A stretch of DNA of 64,000 nucleotides from Chthonomonas calidirosea T49 (GTDB lineage: Bacteria; Armatimonadota; Chthonomonadetes; Chthonomonadales; Chthonomonadaceae). The notes under the pieces are model-generated. The model was not told the DNA's origin and did no database searches. It worked only from the letters and a program-made list of their open reading frames with translations. Every line of letters starts with the position of its first letter. Position 1 is the stretch's first letter. Location: positions 1,116,710 through 1,180,709 of the forward strand of contig NC_021487.1 in NCBI RefSeq assembly GCF_000427095.1, read 5' to 3'. A program made the translations under genes and the position numbers. This document shows positions 56,271-64,000 of this stretch, piece after piece.

Positions 56271-57812
56271 CTACCACCGTCCCGCCAAAAAACCGTTTCG
56301 CGAGGCTGGGGCTGGCTTCGCGATCTCCGGCTGCTCCGGTAGCGGTTCCATCGCCCCTACAAGGTTTTCGAGCATCTGCTGCAATCTAGTCGCCTCGCCC
56401 ACGGCGGCAGCGCGCGCAGCCTGCCGTCGCTCACTTATCACACTTGGCAATGTGGGGGTGCTCAAATTCAACCGCTGCTGTTCCATATCGGCCAACTCCG
56501 TCCGTAGCTCCTGCAGCGTCTTCTCCATGCCTTCCAAAGCATAGGCATGTTGCAGAAGCTCCTGAACGACCGGATCTTTGGAACGCGCCTCCATCACGGC
56601 CCTTTGTTGGTGCCTCAACCATGCCCGTCGCATCTGTTCTTCGACCTCCGACCAGCCCTTTGTGCTCTTATACAGAAGATAAGGGCCGCTAATCAGCAGC
56701 CCTATCAACATGTAGATGGGCAAGGGCATCTCGTGGTCTTGATCAGAGCGCCTATCCTGCACACGCTCTTCGCGCAGTATCTGCTGGTGGTGCAACATAC
56801 GCAGCCCCATGCCTTCCGCCGTGACTTCGGCCAGCCCCAACACCAGCGCCCCCACCAAGCAGAGAACAGCTATGGTGGTCTGCTTATGTAGGCGCGGCAC
56901 CCGCACCGCAGAATCGTAGGCCTCCAAGCTTCGGCTCAGCATGCCCACGACCGCATGGTATATCTCTCCCATAAGGTACACGATAACAAAGCCCAGCGCC
57001 GCAGCCACTCCCAGCCGTGGCAGCCCGTCGGCCCTAAGCAGCGTATCCAAGTCAAGCAACCCCACCAACGTTCCCAAACAGAGGGCCAGCAGAAGGCCTG
57101 CCACCAACGGGGCCAATATCTGCATAAACATATTGAGGAGCAGCGCAAAAAAGCCCTTTTGCTCTTCCGGCCGCACACCGTGCTCTCCGGCAATCTCGTC
57201 TAGGTCGGGTATCTCTTCAAGCGCCTCGATCACCTTGCGCGGCTCAACCGCAGCACTAGGACGCTGTTCTCCCCCCTGCGAGGCCATTTCCTGCTTTAGC
57301 AGCCCGTCCGGCAAACGTAGGCCGGCGCGCCCCACGCTCTCGGCAAAACGGCGTCGCTCCTGCAAAAGCTCTATTCTCAGCTCCGCTTCGCGCTCACGCA
57401 ACAACTCGATCTGCTTCGCCAGCCGCGCCTGTTCTTTAGCGTTTTCAGCTTTCAGCTGCTCCAGCAGCTCCTGAACCTCATGTTCTACCGCACGCTGCTC
57501 CTCCGTGGCCGCCACCGCACGCGTCCAGTAGTTCCAACGCAGCAGCCAAAATCTTCTGGGAAAATCGCGACAATGTCCCTCTAGCTGGTTCAGCAAGGCC
57601 TCTTGGCGCGCTCTCTCCTCCGGAGACAAACCGATAGGCGGCACGTGCCAAACCATGTCACTCGCAAACCCACTCGGCCAAAAGAGAGCCTGCTTTGTTG
57701 CCTCCGAGGCCCCTTTCACCTCCATGGAAGCTGAGGAAGGTTCCTCAACGCGCCCATTCACAACGGCGCGTCCCTCTTTTTCTAATCCCGCAACCACATC
57801 CGGATCGTCCAT
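56271..57812 (-). CDS. Large membrane protein with two coiled coils, unknown function
   Basis: This 513-residue protein has a soluble N-terminal half with a long coiled coil (about 95-160: VEHEVQELLEQLKAENAKEQ, LLREREAELRIELLQERRRF). About four membrane segments follow (about 230-265, 278-300, 320-340 and 368-390), then a second coiled coil (about 430-470) and a Pro/Ala-rich end. I do not recognise a family. It lies between the VWA protein and the YfaP-like protein with 11-base and 0-base gaps and likely forms a membrane complex with them. Confidence 0.65.
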   Translation of the reverse strand: MDDPDVVAGLEKEGRAVVNGRVEEPSSASMEVKGASEATKQALFWPSGFASDMVWHVPPIGLSPEERARQEALLNQLEGHCRDFPRRFWLLRWNYWTRAVAATEEQRAVEHEVQELLEQLKAENAKEQARLAKQIELLREREAELRIELLQERRRFAESVGRAGLRLPDGLLKQEMASQGGEQRPSAAVEPRKVIEALEEIPDLDEIAGEHGVRPEEQKGFFALLLNMFMQILAPLVAGLLLALCLGTLVGLLDLDTLLRADGLPRLGVAAALGFVIVYLMGEIYHAVVGMLSRSLEAYDSAVRVPRLHKQTTIAVLCLVGALVLGLAEVTAEGMGLRMLHHQQILREERVQDRRSDQDHEMPLPIYMLIGLLISGPYLLYKSTKGWSEVEEQMRRAWLRHQQRAVMEARSKDPVVQELLQHAYALEGMEKTLQELRTELADMEQQRLNLSTPTLPSVISERRQAARAAAVGEATRLQQMLENLVGAMEPLPEQPEIAKPAPASRNGFLAGRW

Positions 57813-57823
57813 TGTTTCCCTCG

Positions 57824-58543
57824 CTATTTCGCCTTATTGGGGGACTCCAGCAGTAGGCGCAAGCGTTGCAGCCCCTCCGCTGCATCCTGGCGCCCGGTTA
57901 CAATTAACCTGTTGCCAAAAATCGGCATCAACCTTCTTTCAAGTTCCGAGCGGAAGCCGTTTCGCGATGTCACCCCACAAAACCACACCGCTTTTAAAGA
58001 GCTGATCTGCGCAAGCTTTTTGGCCTCCTCAACGGTCGTGCGCGGGTTTTCATCCTCTCCATCGGTCAGCATTAAAATAGCGGCCGGCTCGCCTTGCGAC
58101 TGATCGGCACTAACCTCGCGCACCATCTCTTTAAATGCCACTGCAGGAAAGGTGCCCCAGCTCGTGGGGTGCAGCGCCATCACCTCATCCTCTGTCGGCC
58201 ATAGGTCTTCTGGACGCACTGGCACGAGGTCGGCAAACTTATGCGCATTCACATCAAACGACCATATCTCCACATGCGATCCTTGCGGTAGCACCTCCGC
58301 CACCGTTTCATCCAGTACGCCGAACATCTGTTTGCGCGACTGCATGTGAACACTGCCTGTGACATCGGCCCCCACCAGGAGGTCTACCCTCTTACCCGAA
58401 CGCGCATGAGAAAACATATAGGCGCCGGCTCCCACAAGCCCTGCCAAAAGCGCGAGAGCGGCCACAGCGGCGATCATTTCAGAAGGTTGGAACGAGCCCA
58501 GTTTTCGCCCGTTCTGGCTTCCTCGTTCGCTCCATCGAGCCAT
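57824..58543 (-). CDS. Membrane-anchored VWA-domain protein
   Basis: This 239-residue protein has a membrane segment near residues 24-45 and a von Willebrand A-type domain with a metal-site motif (LLVGADVTGSVHM, D-x-T-x-S) and the late motif ILMLTDGEDEN. VWA domains bind protein partners through a divalent metal. A good ribosome site (AAGGAG) precedes the ATG. It is the first gene of the three-gene cluster. Partner and role are unknown. Confidence 0.78.
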   Translation of the reverse strand: MARWSERGSQNGRKLGSFQPSEMIAAVAALALLAGLVGAGAYMFSHARSGKRVDLLVGADVTGSVHMQSRKQMFGVLDETVAEVLPQGSHVEIWSFDVNAHKFADLVPVRPEDLWPTEDEVMALHPTSWGTFPAVAFKEMVREVSADQSQGEPAAILMLTDGEDENPRTTVEEAKKLAQISSLKAVWFCGVTSRNGFRSELERRLMPIFGNRLIVTGRQDAAEGLQRLRLLLESPNKAK

Positions 58544-58598
58544 AATGCCTTGTCTCCTTCCAGCAGATGAAAACAGTGCCTCAACAGGAAAGTATACG

Positions 58599-58612
58599 GC
58601 CGGATATCCGGC
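58599..58612. repeat. 14-bp perfect palindrome, possible operator of the VWA cluster
   Basis: GCCGGATATCCGGC is fully self-complementary and lies between TTGAGA and TATACT hexamers of a possible leftward promoter with a 21-base spacer. A palindrome inside a long spacer is the arrangement used by MerR-type regulators, but no such gene is near. Confidence 0.45.
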
Positions 58613-58711
58613 TCTATTCTCAAGATATAGAAAAGTTCTTGCTTAAAACGGCAAAACCCTCTTTCTTTTAAAGACGTTTGGCAATGCGAACTGTTTCCAT
58701 AAACTCCCTCC

Positions 58712-58741
58712 TTGACAGAAGTCCCTATAAACAGGTAGATT
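58712..58741 (+). promoter_or_regulatory. Likely promoter of der
   Basis: TTGACA (58712-58717) and TAGATT (58736-58741) are 18 bases apart, about 110 bases before the der ATG. Confidence 0.6.
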
Positions 58742-58853
58742 CGCAGGTAGAGTTGCCTCTTCGTCGGTTGGAACGGTTTTATTTATCGTATGACTTTCCA
58801 CCTTGGCTGCCCTATCGCATTGATGTTTTAACCTTTATCGCGTCAAATGAGCT

Positions 58854-60245
58854 ATGAACCAGATAAAGCCAAACCGTCCTCTTGTTGCTATTGTGGGTCG
58901 TCCCAATGTAGGCAAATCGGCCCTCTTTAATCGGCTCGTGGGGCGTCGTGTTGCCATCGTGGAAGATACGCCGGGTATTACCCGCGATCGGCTTTACCAA
59001 CCGGCCCAGTGGCGTGGGCATCACTTTACTGTGATAGATACCGGGGGAATCCTTTTCAGCGACCAAGACCCTCTTACCGTTCAGGTCCGCGCGCAAGCTC
59101 AGATCGCTATGGAGGAGGCGGCTCTCATCCTCTTTGTCGTGGATGCCGCCAGCGGCCTTACGCCTACCGACCAAGAGATCGCCGACACTCTACGGGCCTC
59201 CCTCCGCCCCGTTCTTCTCGTCGTCAACAAAACCGATAATACGCGACTGGAACAACATGCCGCCGAATTCTACGCCCTAGGCTTTGCCGAGATCTACCCC
59301 GTCTCCGCCATTCACGGTCACGGGGTGGCCGATCTGCTCGATCGAGTCATCGCGCTTTTACAGCAAGAGAAGGCACTTGTGCCCAGCGATCTCAAGGAAG
59401 AGGAGGAGTCCATTCGTCTGGCCATCGTCGGCCGACCTAACGTGGGCAAGTCGTCTCTACTTAATGCCATCCTCGGCGAAGAGAGGGCCATTGTAAGCCC
59501 TATGCCTGGCACCACACGCGACGCGCTCGACACGCATTTCACCTGGAGCGAGCAACCGCTTACTCTCATAGATACCGCCGGCATTCGTCGCAGCGGCAAG
59601 GTGCAGGGCACCGTGGAGTACTACATGGTGCTTCGCGCCCGAACCGCCATGGAGCGCAGCGACGTGGCCTTGGTGGTGGTAGATGCCGAGGCCGGTATTA
59701 CGGATGGCGACAAACGCGTGGCACAGCTCGCCCAAGAGGCTGGCCGCGCGTGCGTGATCGTCGTCAACAAATGGGACCTTGTTGACCCCCAAATTCTAAA
59801 CTCAAAAGGGAAACTCTCGGCGGCCTCACGCAGCCGTATTTTGAAGTTTACCGAACAGTTCCGTCGCGAGTGCTCTTTCCTGGACTACGCTCCCCTCGCG
59901 TTTGTATCGGCGAAAGAGAGATTTGGAGTGACCAGTGCCATTGAAACCGCCATCGAGGCCGCGCAAAACCATGCCCATCGCATTGCGACCGGTGAACTAA
60001 ACCGGCTGATTCATGAGGCCATATCGAAGCATCCGCTGCTCGACAAAGGGCGCGCCTTCAAAGTCTACTACGCCACCATGGTGGGCGTACGGCCCCCCAC
60101 CATTGTGTTGTTCTGCAACGAACCGGAGATGTTTCACTTCTCCTATCGCAACTATCTGGAGAACCAACTGCGCGCGGTCTATCCGTTGGAGGGTACCCCC
60201 ATACGTTTCCTTACCCGCAAGGCCGAAAACCGTCCCAAGGTGTAA
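58854..60245 (+). CDS. der: Ribosome assembly GTPase Der (EngA)
   Basis: Der is an essential tandem GTPase for 50S ribosome assembly. The 463-residue protein has two G domains with P-loops GRPNVGKSALFNR near residue 15 and GRPNVGKSSLLNA near 190. It also has DTPGITRDRLYQP and MPGTTRDALDTHF, DTGG and DTAG switch motifs, NKTD and NKWD base-specificity motifs, and the C-terminal KH-like domain (KVYYATMVGVRPPTIVLFCN). Length and order match the family. The ribosome site is weak. Confidence 0.96.
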   Translation: MNQIKPNRPLVAIVGRPNVGKSALFNRLVGRRVAIVEDTPGITRDRLYQPAQWRGHHFTVIDTGGILFSDQDPLTVQVRAQAQIAMEEAALILFVVDAASGLTPTDQEIADTLRASLRPVLLVVNKTDNTRLEQHAAEFYALGFAEIYPVSAIHGHGVADLLDRVIALLQQEKALVPSDLKEEEESIRLAIVGRPNVGKSSLLNAILGEERAIVSPMPGTTRDALDTHFTWSEQPLTLIDTAGIRRSGKVQGTVEYYMVLRARTAMERSDVALVVVDAEAGITDGDKRVAQLAQEAGRACVIVVNKWDLVDPQILNSKGKLSAASRSRILKFTEQFRRECSFLDYAPLAFVSAKERFGVTSAIETAIEAAQNHAHRIATGELNRLIHEAISKHPLLDKGRAFKVYYATMVGVRPPTIVLFCNEPEMFHFSYRNYLENQLRAVYPLEGTPIRFLTRKAENRPKV

Positions 60246-60284
60246 CCTGCCGCATAGGTGACCGAATGGGTGGTTAGCCTGCAA

Positions 60285-62186
60285 CTACCCCCGCACAAAA
60301 AACGGACGGCGATGGAACAGGTACCACTCGAACCCCAACGCGATGAGAGCCAGTAGAACAAGCCATGGCAAAAAGGGGTGTAGGACGACAACCGGTTTCC
60401 CACGCTCTGCTTGTGGATTGGGCGCCTCAAACGGCAACTTCTTAACCGGCGCAATGTTGGAGGCTTCGGGGTTGTTCAAGCTAATGGCAAAAAGCCCCCT
60501 ATCGTTCGCGGTGCGCCCCCCTATGCCTACCGGATAACCACTTGTTACCGAATAAAACCCGCACTGGTCGGTGTCGTTAAACAGAGCCCGCCCGTCCGGC
60601 CCTAAACCCACCCGCCTTGCAGAGCCATCTGGCAGACGCACCAACACAGATGTAGCCCCAGGCGCTGCCGCCAACGTCACCGGCTGCCCAGCGCGCGAGG
60701 GCAAACCTTCCGTCGCCTCCCCCGTCGCCAGCCAACGGACGCTCTCAGAGATCAAAATGGGAAAAGCAACCGATAACGGAAGCCGAGACTGATCGGGGTC
60801 AAAGGCAAAGAAGAGCGATCGCGTTGGGCCATCCTCCCCCTCCACGATCAACGGCCCTGAATCGCCCGTTACCACCTCGCGCGCCCACGGTTTGGGGGTA
60901 GACAAAAGCACGTCATCAAAACGCTGGTTGGTTAAATCCACATAGCGCATCACGGGGTCGGTATGCTGCCAGTCCACCGTCTCCACGCTGGCTGTTGCCC
61001 CCGTCAGCTGTGCTGGGCTGCGGTCGCCAGAGCAGTGGATAAAAAGGTAGTGCCCTGGCGGAAGCGTTTTTGGCGCCGCGTTATAGAAAATGACCACATC
61101 GTATTTTTGCGCCACGGCATCGCCCGGATAGTTCGGCGACACATCTACCTGAAGATCGGGGTCTACCTCCAAAGCGTTCTCTAAAAAGATGTTCTCCGCC
61201 CCTGTCAGCAAAACTTTAAAAATGCGTTTGGGCGCCAACACCAGGTAGGCCGTATTGTCGGTGCTAAGGTCGTCCTTTACATCCAAATGAAACTTCAGCG
61301 GCAGCGCCCCTGGCGGCTCCTGCATCGCGTAGGTGTCGGTATGCGTAGCGCCAGGGCCTAAAGAGATCTCGCGGGCATCCACCAACTGCTTGCCCGCATA
61401 CAGCTCCTCAATAAACTTGCGGGGATGCGAGGAAAAATTCTGGGTAGAGGCCAGCACCTCGAGCCCATGCTGATAGCCCACCAACCTACGGTAGTCAAAA
61501 GCCACAATGCCCACGTTGTCATCGCTTTTGCCGACGATGTAGGCGCGCAAACCGATGTTGTTGCCCAGACTAAGAGAGGCGGTATCCATGTGCGAAAAAC
61601 AGCCATCGGTAACCAGCTCGATAAGCCCCCCGTTCCCCGTCGTCTGGGCCAGCTCCGAAGCCAGTTGCAGGGCTGTATGCATATCGGGGGGCGCCTCCGA
61701 GGCCTGCAGGGTACCGATGGCACGCCGCAGCTCGGTGCGATTATCGGTAAAACCGGTAAGGGCTTGCGGCGAGCTACCGGCCGCGATAACGATCATCCTG
61801 TCTCCCGGGCGCAGCTGGGATATCAGGCGATAGGCCACCTCTTTCGCTTGGTCAAGACGGGTGGGAGAGCCATCGGTGGCTCGCATCGTCACGCCGGTAT
61901 CCACCACCAAAACCAGCGTACGTCCCCCTCGCGTAAGCAACCGCAGCACCGGTTGGGAGAGCGCCAAAATAAGCAGTAGAGCGATGAGAAGCTGCATCAA
62001 CAACAGCGGATTATAACGAAGTTTTTGGAAAGGCGCGTTGGCCTGCACATCCCGAATGACCTGCTGCCAAAGGTAGAGTGAGGAGACCTCCACATCCTTG
62101 CGACGCAGTTTCAAAATGTAGAGCAAAATAATGGCACCCCAGATGAGAGGCAACCAAAGCAGGCTCCAGGGGCTGAGCAGGTGCAT
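60285..62186 (-). CDS. BatA-like membrane protein with VWA domain
   Basis: This 633-residue protein opens with the BatA/DUF1550-type segment LLSPWSLLWLPLIWGAIILL, LYILKLRRKDVEVSSLYLWQ and a second membrane helix near residue 65. A VWA-like domain (about 85-250) follows. Its metal-site motif is LVVDTGVTMRATDG, so D-x-S-x-S reads D-T-G-V-T, and ELVTDG is kept. A beta-rich region and a C-terminal membrane helix (VLLALIALGFEWYLF) follow. Relatives occur with MoxR ATPases and DUF58 proteins, absent here. It starts 2 bases after the upstream gene. Confidence 0.82.
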   Translation of the reverse strand: MHLLSPWSLLWLPLIWGAIILLYILKLRRKDVEVSSLYLWQQVIRDVQANAPFQKLRYNPLLLMQLLIALLLILALSQPVLRLLTRGGRTLVLVVDTGVTMRATDGSPTRLDQAKEVAYRLISQLRPGDRMIVIAAGSSPQALTGFTDNRTELRRAIGTLQASEAPPDMHTALQLASELAQTTGNGGLIELVTDGCFSHMDTASLSLGNNIGLRAYIVGKSDDNVGIVAFDYRRLVGYQHGLEVLASTQNFSSHPRKFIEELYAGKQLVDAREISLGPGATHTDTYAMQEPPGALPLKFHLDVKDDLSTDNTAYLVLAPKRIFKVLLTGAENIFLENALEVDPDLQVDVSPNYPGDAVAQKYDVVIFYNAAPKTLPPGHYLFIHCSGDRSPAQLTGATASVETVDWQHTDPVMRYVDLTNQRFDDVLLSTPKPWAREVVTGDSGPLIVEGEDGPTRSLFFAFDPDQSRLPLSVAFPILISESVRWLATGEATEGLPSRAGQPVTLAAAPGATSVLVRLPDGSARRVGLGPDGRALFNDTDQCGFYSVTSGYPVGIGGRTANDRGLFAISLNNPEASNIAPVKKLPFEAPNPQAERGKPVVVLHPFLPWLVLLALIALGFEWYLFHRRPFFVRG

Positions 62187-62188
62187 CG

Positions 62189-62512
62189 TTAGACGTTCCG
62201 CTGATACTGAGGGCTTTCCGTTTCTTGAAGGGGCCTGACAATGCGCTGCTCAAGAGTCTGCACACGGCGCTCCAGAGTCTGCATACGGCGCTCCAGAGTC
62301 TGCAACGCGGTATCGAAACTCAGATCGTACTGTGTGGTTGTATCCCGAAGCGACTGCAGCTCCTGGCGCAAGGCAGCGATCTCGGCGAGAACTTCATCGT
62401 TCATTCGCCCACGCGTCTCCAACTCCATCTGCCTAACCTGTCGCAGGTGCTCCGTCCAAATAGCCGACAACGGCACCGCAAAAATAATCAGGACAATAAG
62501 AACGCCTATCAT
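62189..62512 (-). CDS. Small membrane-anchored coiled-coil protein
   Basis: This 107-residue protein has an N-terminal membrane segment (GVLIVLIIFAVPLSAIW) and a coiled coil ending in tandem heptads (LERRMQT, LERRVQT, LEQRIVR). The layout recalls small envelope proteins such as PspB, but no family is certain. It immediately precedes the BatA-like gene and probably works with it. Confidence 0.65.
   Translation of the reverse strand: MIGVLIVLIIFAVPLSAIWTEHLRQVRQMELETRGRMNDEVLAEIAALRQELQSLRDTTTQYDLSFDTALQTLERRMQTLERRVQTLEQRIVRPLQETESPQYQRNV
62246..62308. repeat. Three 21-bp tandem repeats encoding coiled-coil heptads
   Basis: Units related to GCGCTCCAGAGTCTGCATAC lie at 62246-62266, 62267-62287 and 62288-62308. 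Each unit encodes seven residues, so copy number change would add or remove whole heptads. Confidence 0.8.
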
Positions 62513-62595
62513 TCTCTTATTCCTCCCTGCAAAGCGTGTTGCTTACCTAACATTGTAGACTAAAAGCAGCCTTTTTCGGTTTCGAAAGATCCCTT

Positions 62596-63498
62596 TTAAG
62601 CAAGATGATACTCGGCCATCTTCGCGCGTAAGAATTGCGCCGACCGTTGTAAATGCTCGATGCCCCGCTCGGCATCCTCCCCATCCTCAATGCTGATCCA
62701 CCCCTGAAAGCCCACGGACGACAGCAGCGAAAAGATCTTGTCGTAGTCGTTCATGCCTTGTCCCACGACGCCGTGTCGCAAGAAAGGAGCGTAGCCCTGT
62801 TGAGGCGAATAGGCCATACGGCGCAGCTCGGCCAGAGAACCGCCCTCCAGATAGCGATCGCTAGCGTGCATGCTGATGACCCGATGTTTTACCTGCTCTA
62901 GGAGGACGATAGGGTCGTCTCCGGCCAGAAGGGCGTTGGAGGGATCGTAGTTTACGCCAAACCATGGGGAGGGAGGAATAAGCGAGAGCAGTTCCAAAAA
63001 GCGTTCTTGTTGCCAGGCCAGTTCGGGGTACTGCCAGAAACCATCTTTATAGTGGTTCTCTAAGGCCAGCTTCACCTGAAAACGCTCGGCCGTGGGCAAC
63101 AGTTCGGTGATGGCCTGGGCCGCAAGGCTCAACCCCATCGGCACATCTAGGCCGGGGCGTGCCTGTCCACTGAGCACGCGGCAGGTCTCCGCCCCAAGCC
63201 GTGCGGCCACCTCCACGGCCCATTTCGCCCTCTCAACCTCGGCCCTCCAGGCTTCGCGATCCGGCTGCGTAAAGTCGGGCGAGTAGCACAGCATGGCGAT
63301 CCGAAGTCCTCGTCTCTCGGCTTTACGGCGCAACGGCTGCAGCGCTTGGGGCGAATCGTGGGGCAGAAAACCCCAATAGAGCTCTAATCCATCAACCTCC
63401 AAATGGGTCGCTGCCAGATCGATCCACTCCTCTGGGGTCATCGTGCGAGCGACGCAGAGGGCGTGGAGAAAACATTTCGGAAAAGCTGCCAACGGCAT
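62596..63498 (-). CDS. Sugar phosphate isomerase/epimerase family protein (TIM barrel)
   Basis: This 300-residue AP endonuclease 2-type barrel has family features: VDGLELYWGF near residue 35, KLALENHYKDGFW near 145 (metal-binding Glu), FGVNYDPSNALLAGDDP near 180, VISMHASDRY near 208 and a final WISIEDGED. Such enzymes isomerise or epimerise sugars and inositols. The substrate cannot be told. A very good ribosome site (AAAGGAGG) precedes the ATG. The divergent oxidoreductase gene is a frequent partner in carbohydrate pathways. Confidence 0.85.
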   Translation of the reverse strand: MPLAAFPKCFLHALCVARTMTPEEWIDLAATHLEVDGLELYWGFLPHDSPQALQPLRRKAERRGLRIAMLCYSPDFTQPDREAWRAEVERAKWAVEVAARLGAETCRVLSGQARPGLDVPMGLSLAAQAITELLPTAERFQVKLALENHYKDGFWQYPELAWQQERFLELLSLIPPSPWFGVNYDPSNALLAGDDPIVLLEQVKHRVISMHASDRYLEGGSLAELRRMAYSPQQGYAPFLRHGVVGQGMNDYDKIFSLLSSVGFQGWISIEDGEDAERGIEHLQRSAQFLRAKMAEYHLA

Positions 63499-63662
63499 AG
63501 AGGCCTCCTTTATGTTAGAGGTTCGTCATGGCTTGTTTTTCCTCCTGCCATCTCTTTTCAGGGGGCTTCTTCAAACCGGCTCAAAACGACGGCATAAGCG
63601 ATCGCGTTCTACCGCACCTTGTATAGAGGGTATCCTAAATAGAGATAACTTGTTGAGGAAGG

Positions 63663-64000
63663 ATGGACTTCGTAGTGAACGTGACGACAGACACAACGCC
63701 CACCCGCATCGGCATCATCGGTTGCGGCAACGTTAGCGGCATCTATTTTGGGGCGGGAAAACGTTTTCAGAACCTTGAAATCGTTGCCTGCGCCGACATG
63801 CTCATGGAGCGTGCGAAAGCACAGGCGGAAAAATACGGCGTACCCAAGGTGCTCTCGGTAGACCAACTCTTGGCCGACCCGGAGGTGGAGATCGTTGTTA
63901 ATCTCACTATTCCCAAAGCGCACGCTGAGGTGGCTTTAGCGGCGTTGGAGGCGGGCAAACACGTGTACTGCGAAAAGCCTTTAGCCGTCTCGCGAGAGCA
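63663..64000 (+). CDS. Gfo/Idh/MocA-family oxidoreductase, N-terminal part (cut by window edge)
   Basis: The frame runs off the right end. It shows the NAD(P)-binding Rossmann start RIGIIGCGNVSGIYF, then LEIVACADMLMERAKAQAEK, LLADPEVEIVVNLTIPKAHA and the family's GKHVYCEKPLAV with the lysine of the EKP motif. The ATG at 63663 directly abuts GAGGAAGG, so a GTG at 63675 may be the real start. It is divergent from the sugar isomerase gene. Such enzymes oxidise or reduce sugars and inositols. Confidence 0.88.
   Translation, partial: MDFVVNVTTDTTPTRIGIIGCGNVSGIYFGAGKRFQNLEIVACADMLMERAKAQAEKYGVPKVLSVDQLLADPEVEIVVNLTIPKAHAEVALAALEAGKHVYCEKPLAVSRE

Larger units (their letters stand above)
58544..58853. 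other. Divergent control region between the VWA cluster and der
   Basis: This gap of 310 bases holds the der promoter and a 14-bp palindrome (58599-58612). On the minus strand a TATACT (58596-58591) sits just after the palindrome, with TTGAGA 21 bases upstream of it. No gene is seen. Confidence 0.5.

Overview
The window looks like chromosomal DNA of a diderm, mesodiaminopimelate-type bacterium. The likely lineage is Armatimonadota, perhaps close to Chthonomonas; this is inferred from gene content and order, not proved. Outer-membrane traits (an alginate-export type porin ending in Phe, a KdsD arabinose-phosphate isomerase) sit beside traits common in Gram-positive lineages (DUF881 and Sbp between ftsQ and ftsA, a UdpK-type kinase, PgpH-YbeY order). 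Most genes are ordinary housekeeping genes with good Shine-Dalgarno sites. Several promoters match TTGACA-N17-TATAAT closely.

Left end (1-7.5 kb) is accessory. It holds a partial gene, a DUF3592-like membrane protein and a leftward restriction-modification island. In the island an AvaI/BsoBI-type R gene and its N4-cytosine methylase lie inside the remains of a type III system. The methylase is fused in frame to about 75 N-terminal residues of a type III Mod, and the Res gene has lost its N-terminal third. A 56-residue ribbon-helix-helix gene with a consensus promoter leads the operon. An orphan phage-type gene and non-coding DNA with palindromic repeats follow.

The dcw cluster (7.6-26.5 kb) runs rightward: mraZ, rsmH, ftsL, ftsI, murE, murF, mraY, murD, ftsW, murG, murC, ddl, ftsQ, DUF881, sbp, ftsA, ftsZ. 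It starts with a consensus promoter and a five-copy MraZ-box-like array. Many neighbours overlap by 1-11 nt. murD as given carries a one-base frameshift in an A run. murB is absent. A cysteine desulfurase follows.

From 27.8 to 34.4 kb a leftward operon runs pgpH, ybeY, udpK-PAP2 fusion, CorC-type protein, xerD, driven by a consensus promoter. kdsD is divergent. From 35.4 to 41.3 kb a leftward set holds flhG, a small membrane protein, fliA, two small proteins, a PrsA/SurA-like lipoprotein and YabN/MazG. This places flagellar regulators next to extracytoplasmic folding and nucleotide housekeeping.

From 41.5 to 50.4 kb come a DUF6785-type membrane protein; a leftward cluster of circularly permuted ATP-grasp, alpha-E, transglutaminase and PII; a divergent porin; and an orphan CcrM-like methylase. 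The right end holds a TIGR03960-type radical SAM gene, rpoN, a SpsF-like cytidylyltransferase, a three-gene VWA/coiled-coil/YfaP membrane cluster, der, a BatA-like VWA protein with a small coiled-coil partner, a sugar isomerase and the start of a Gfo/Idh/MocA oxidoreductase. No tRNA, rRNA, CRISPR array or intact insertion sequence was seen.
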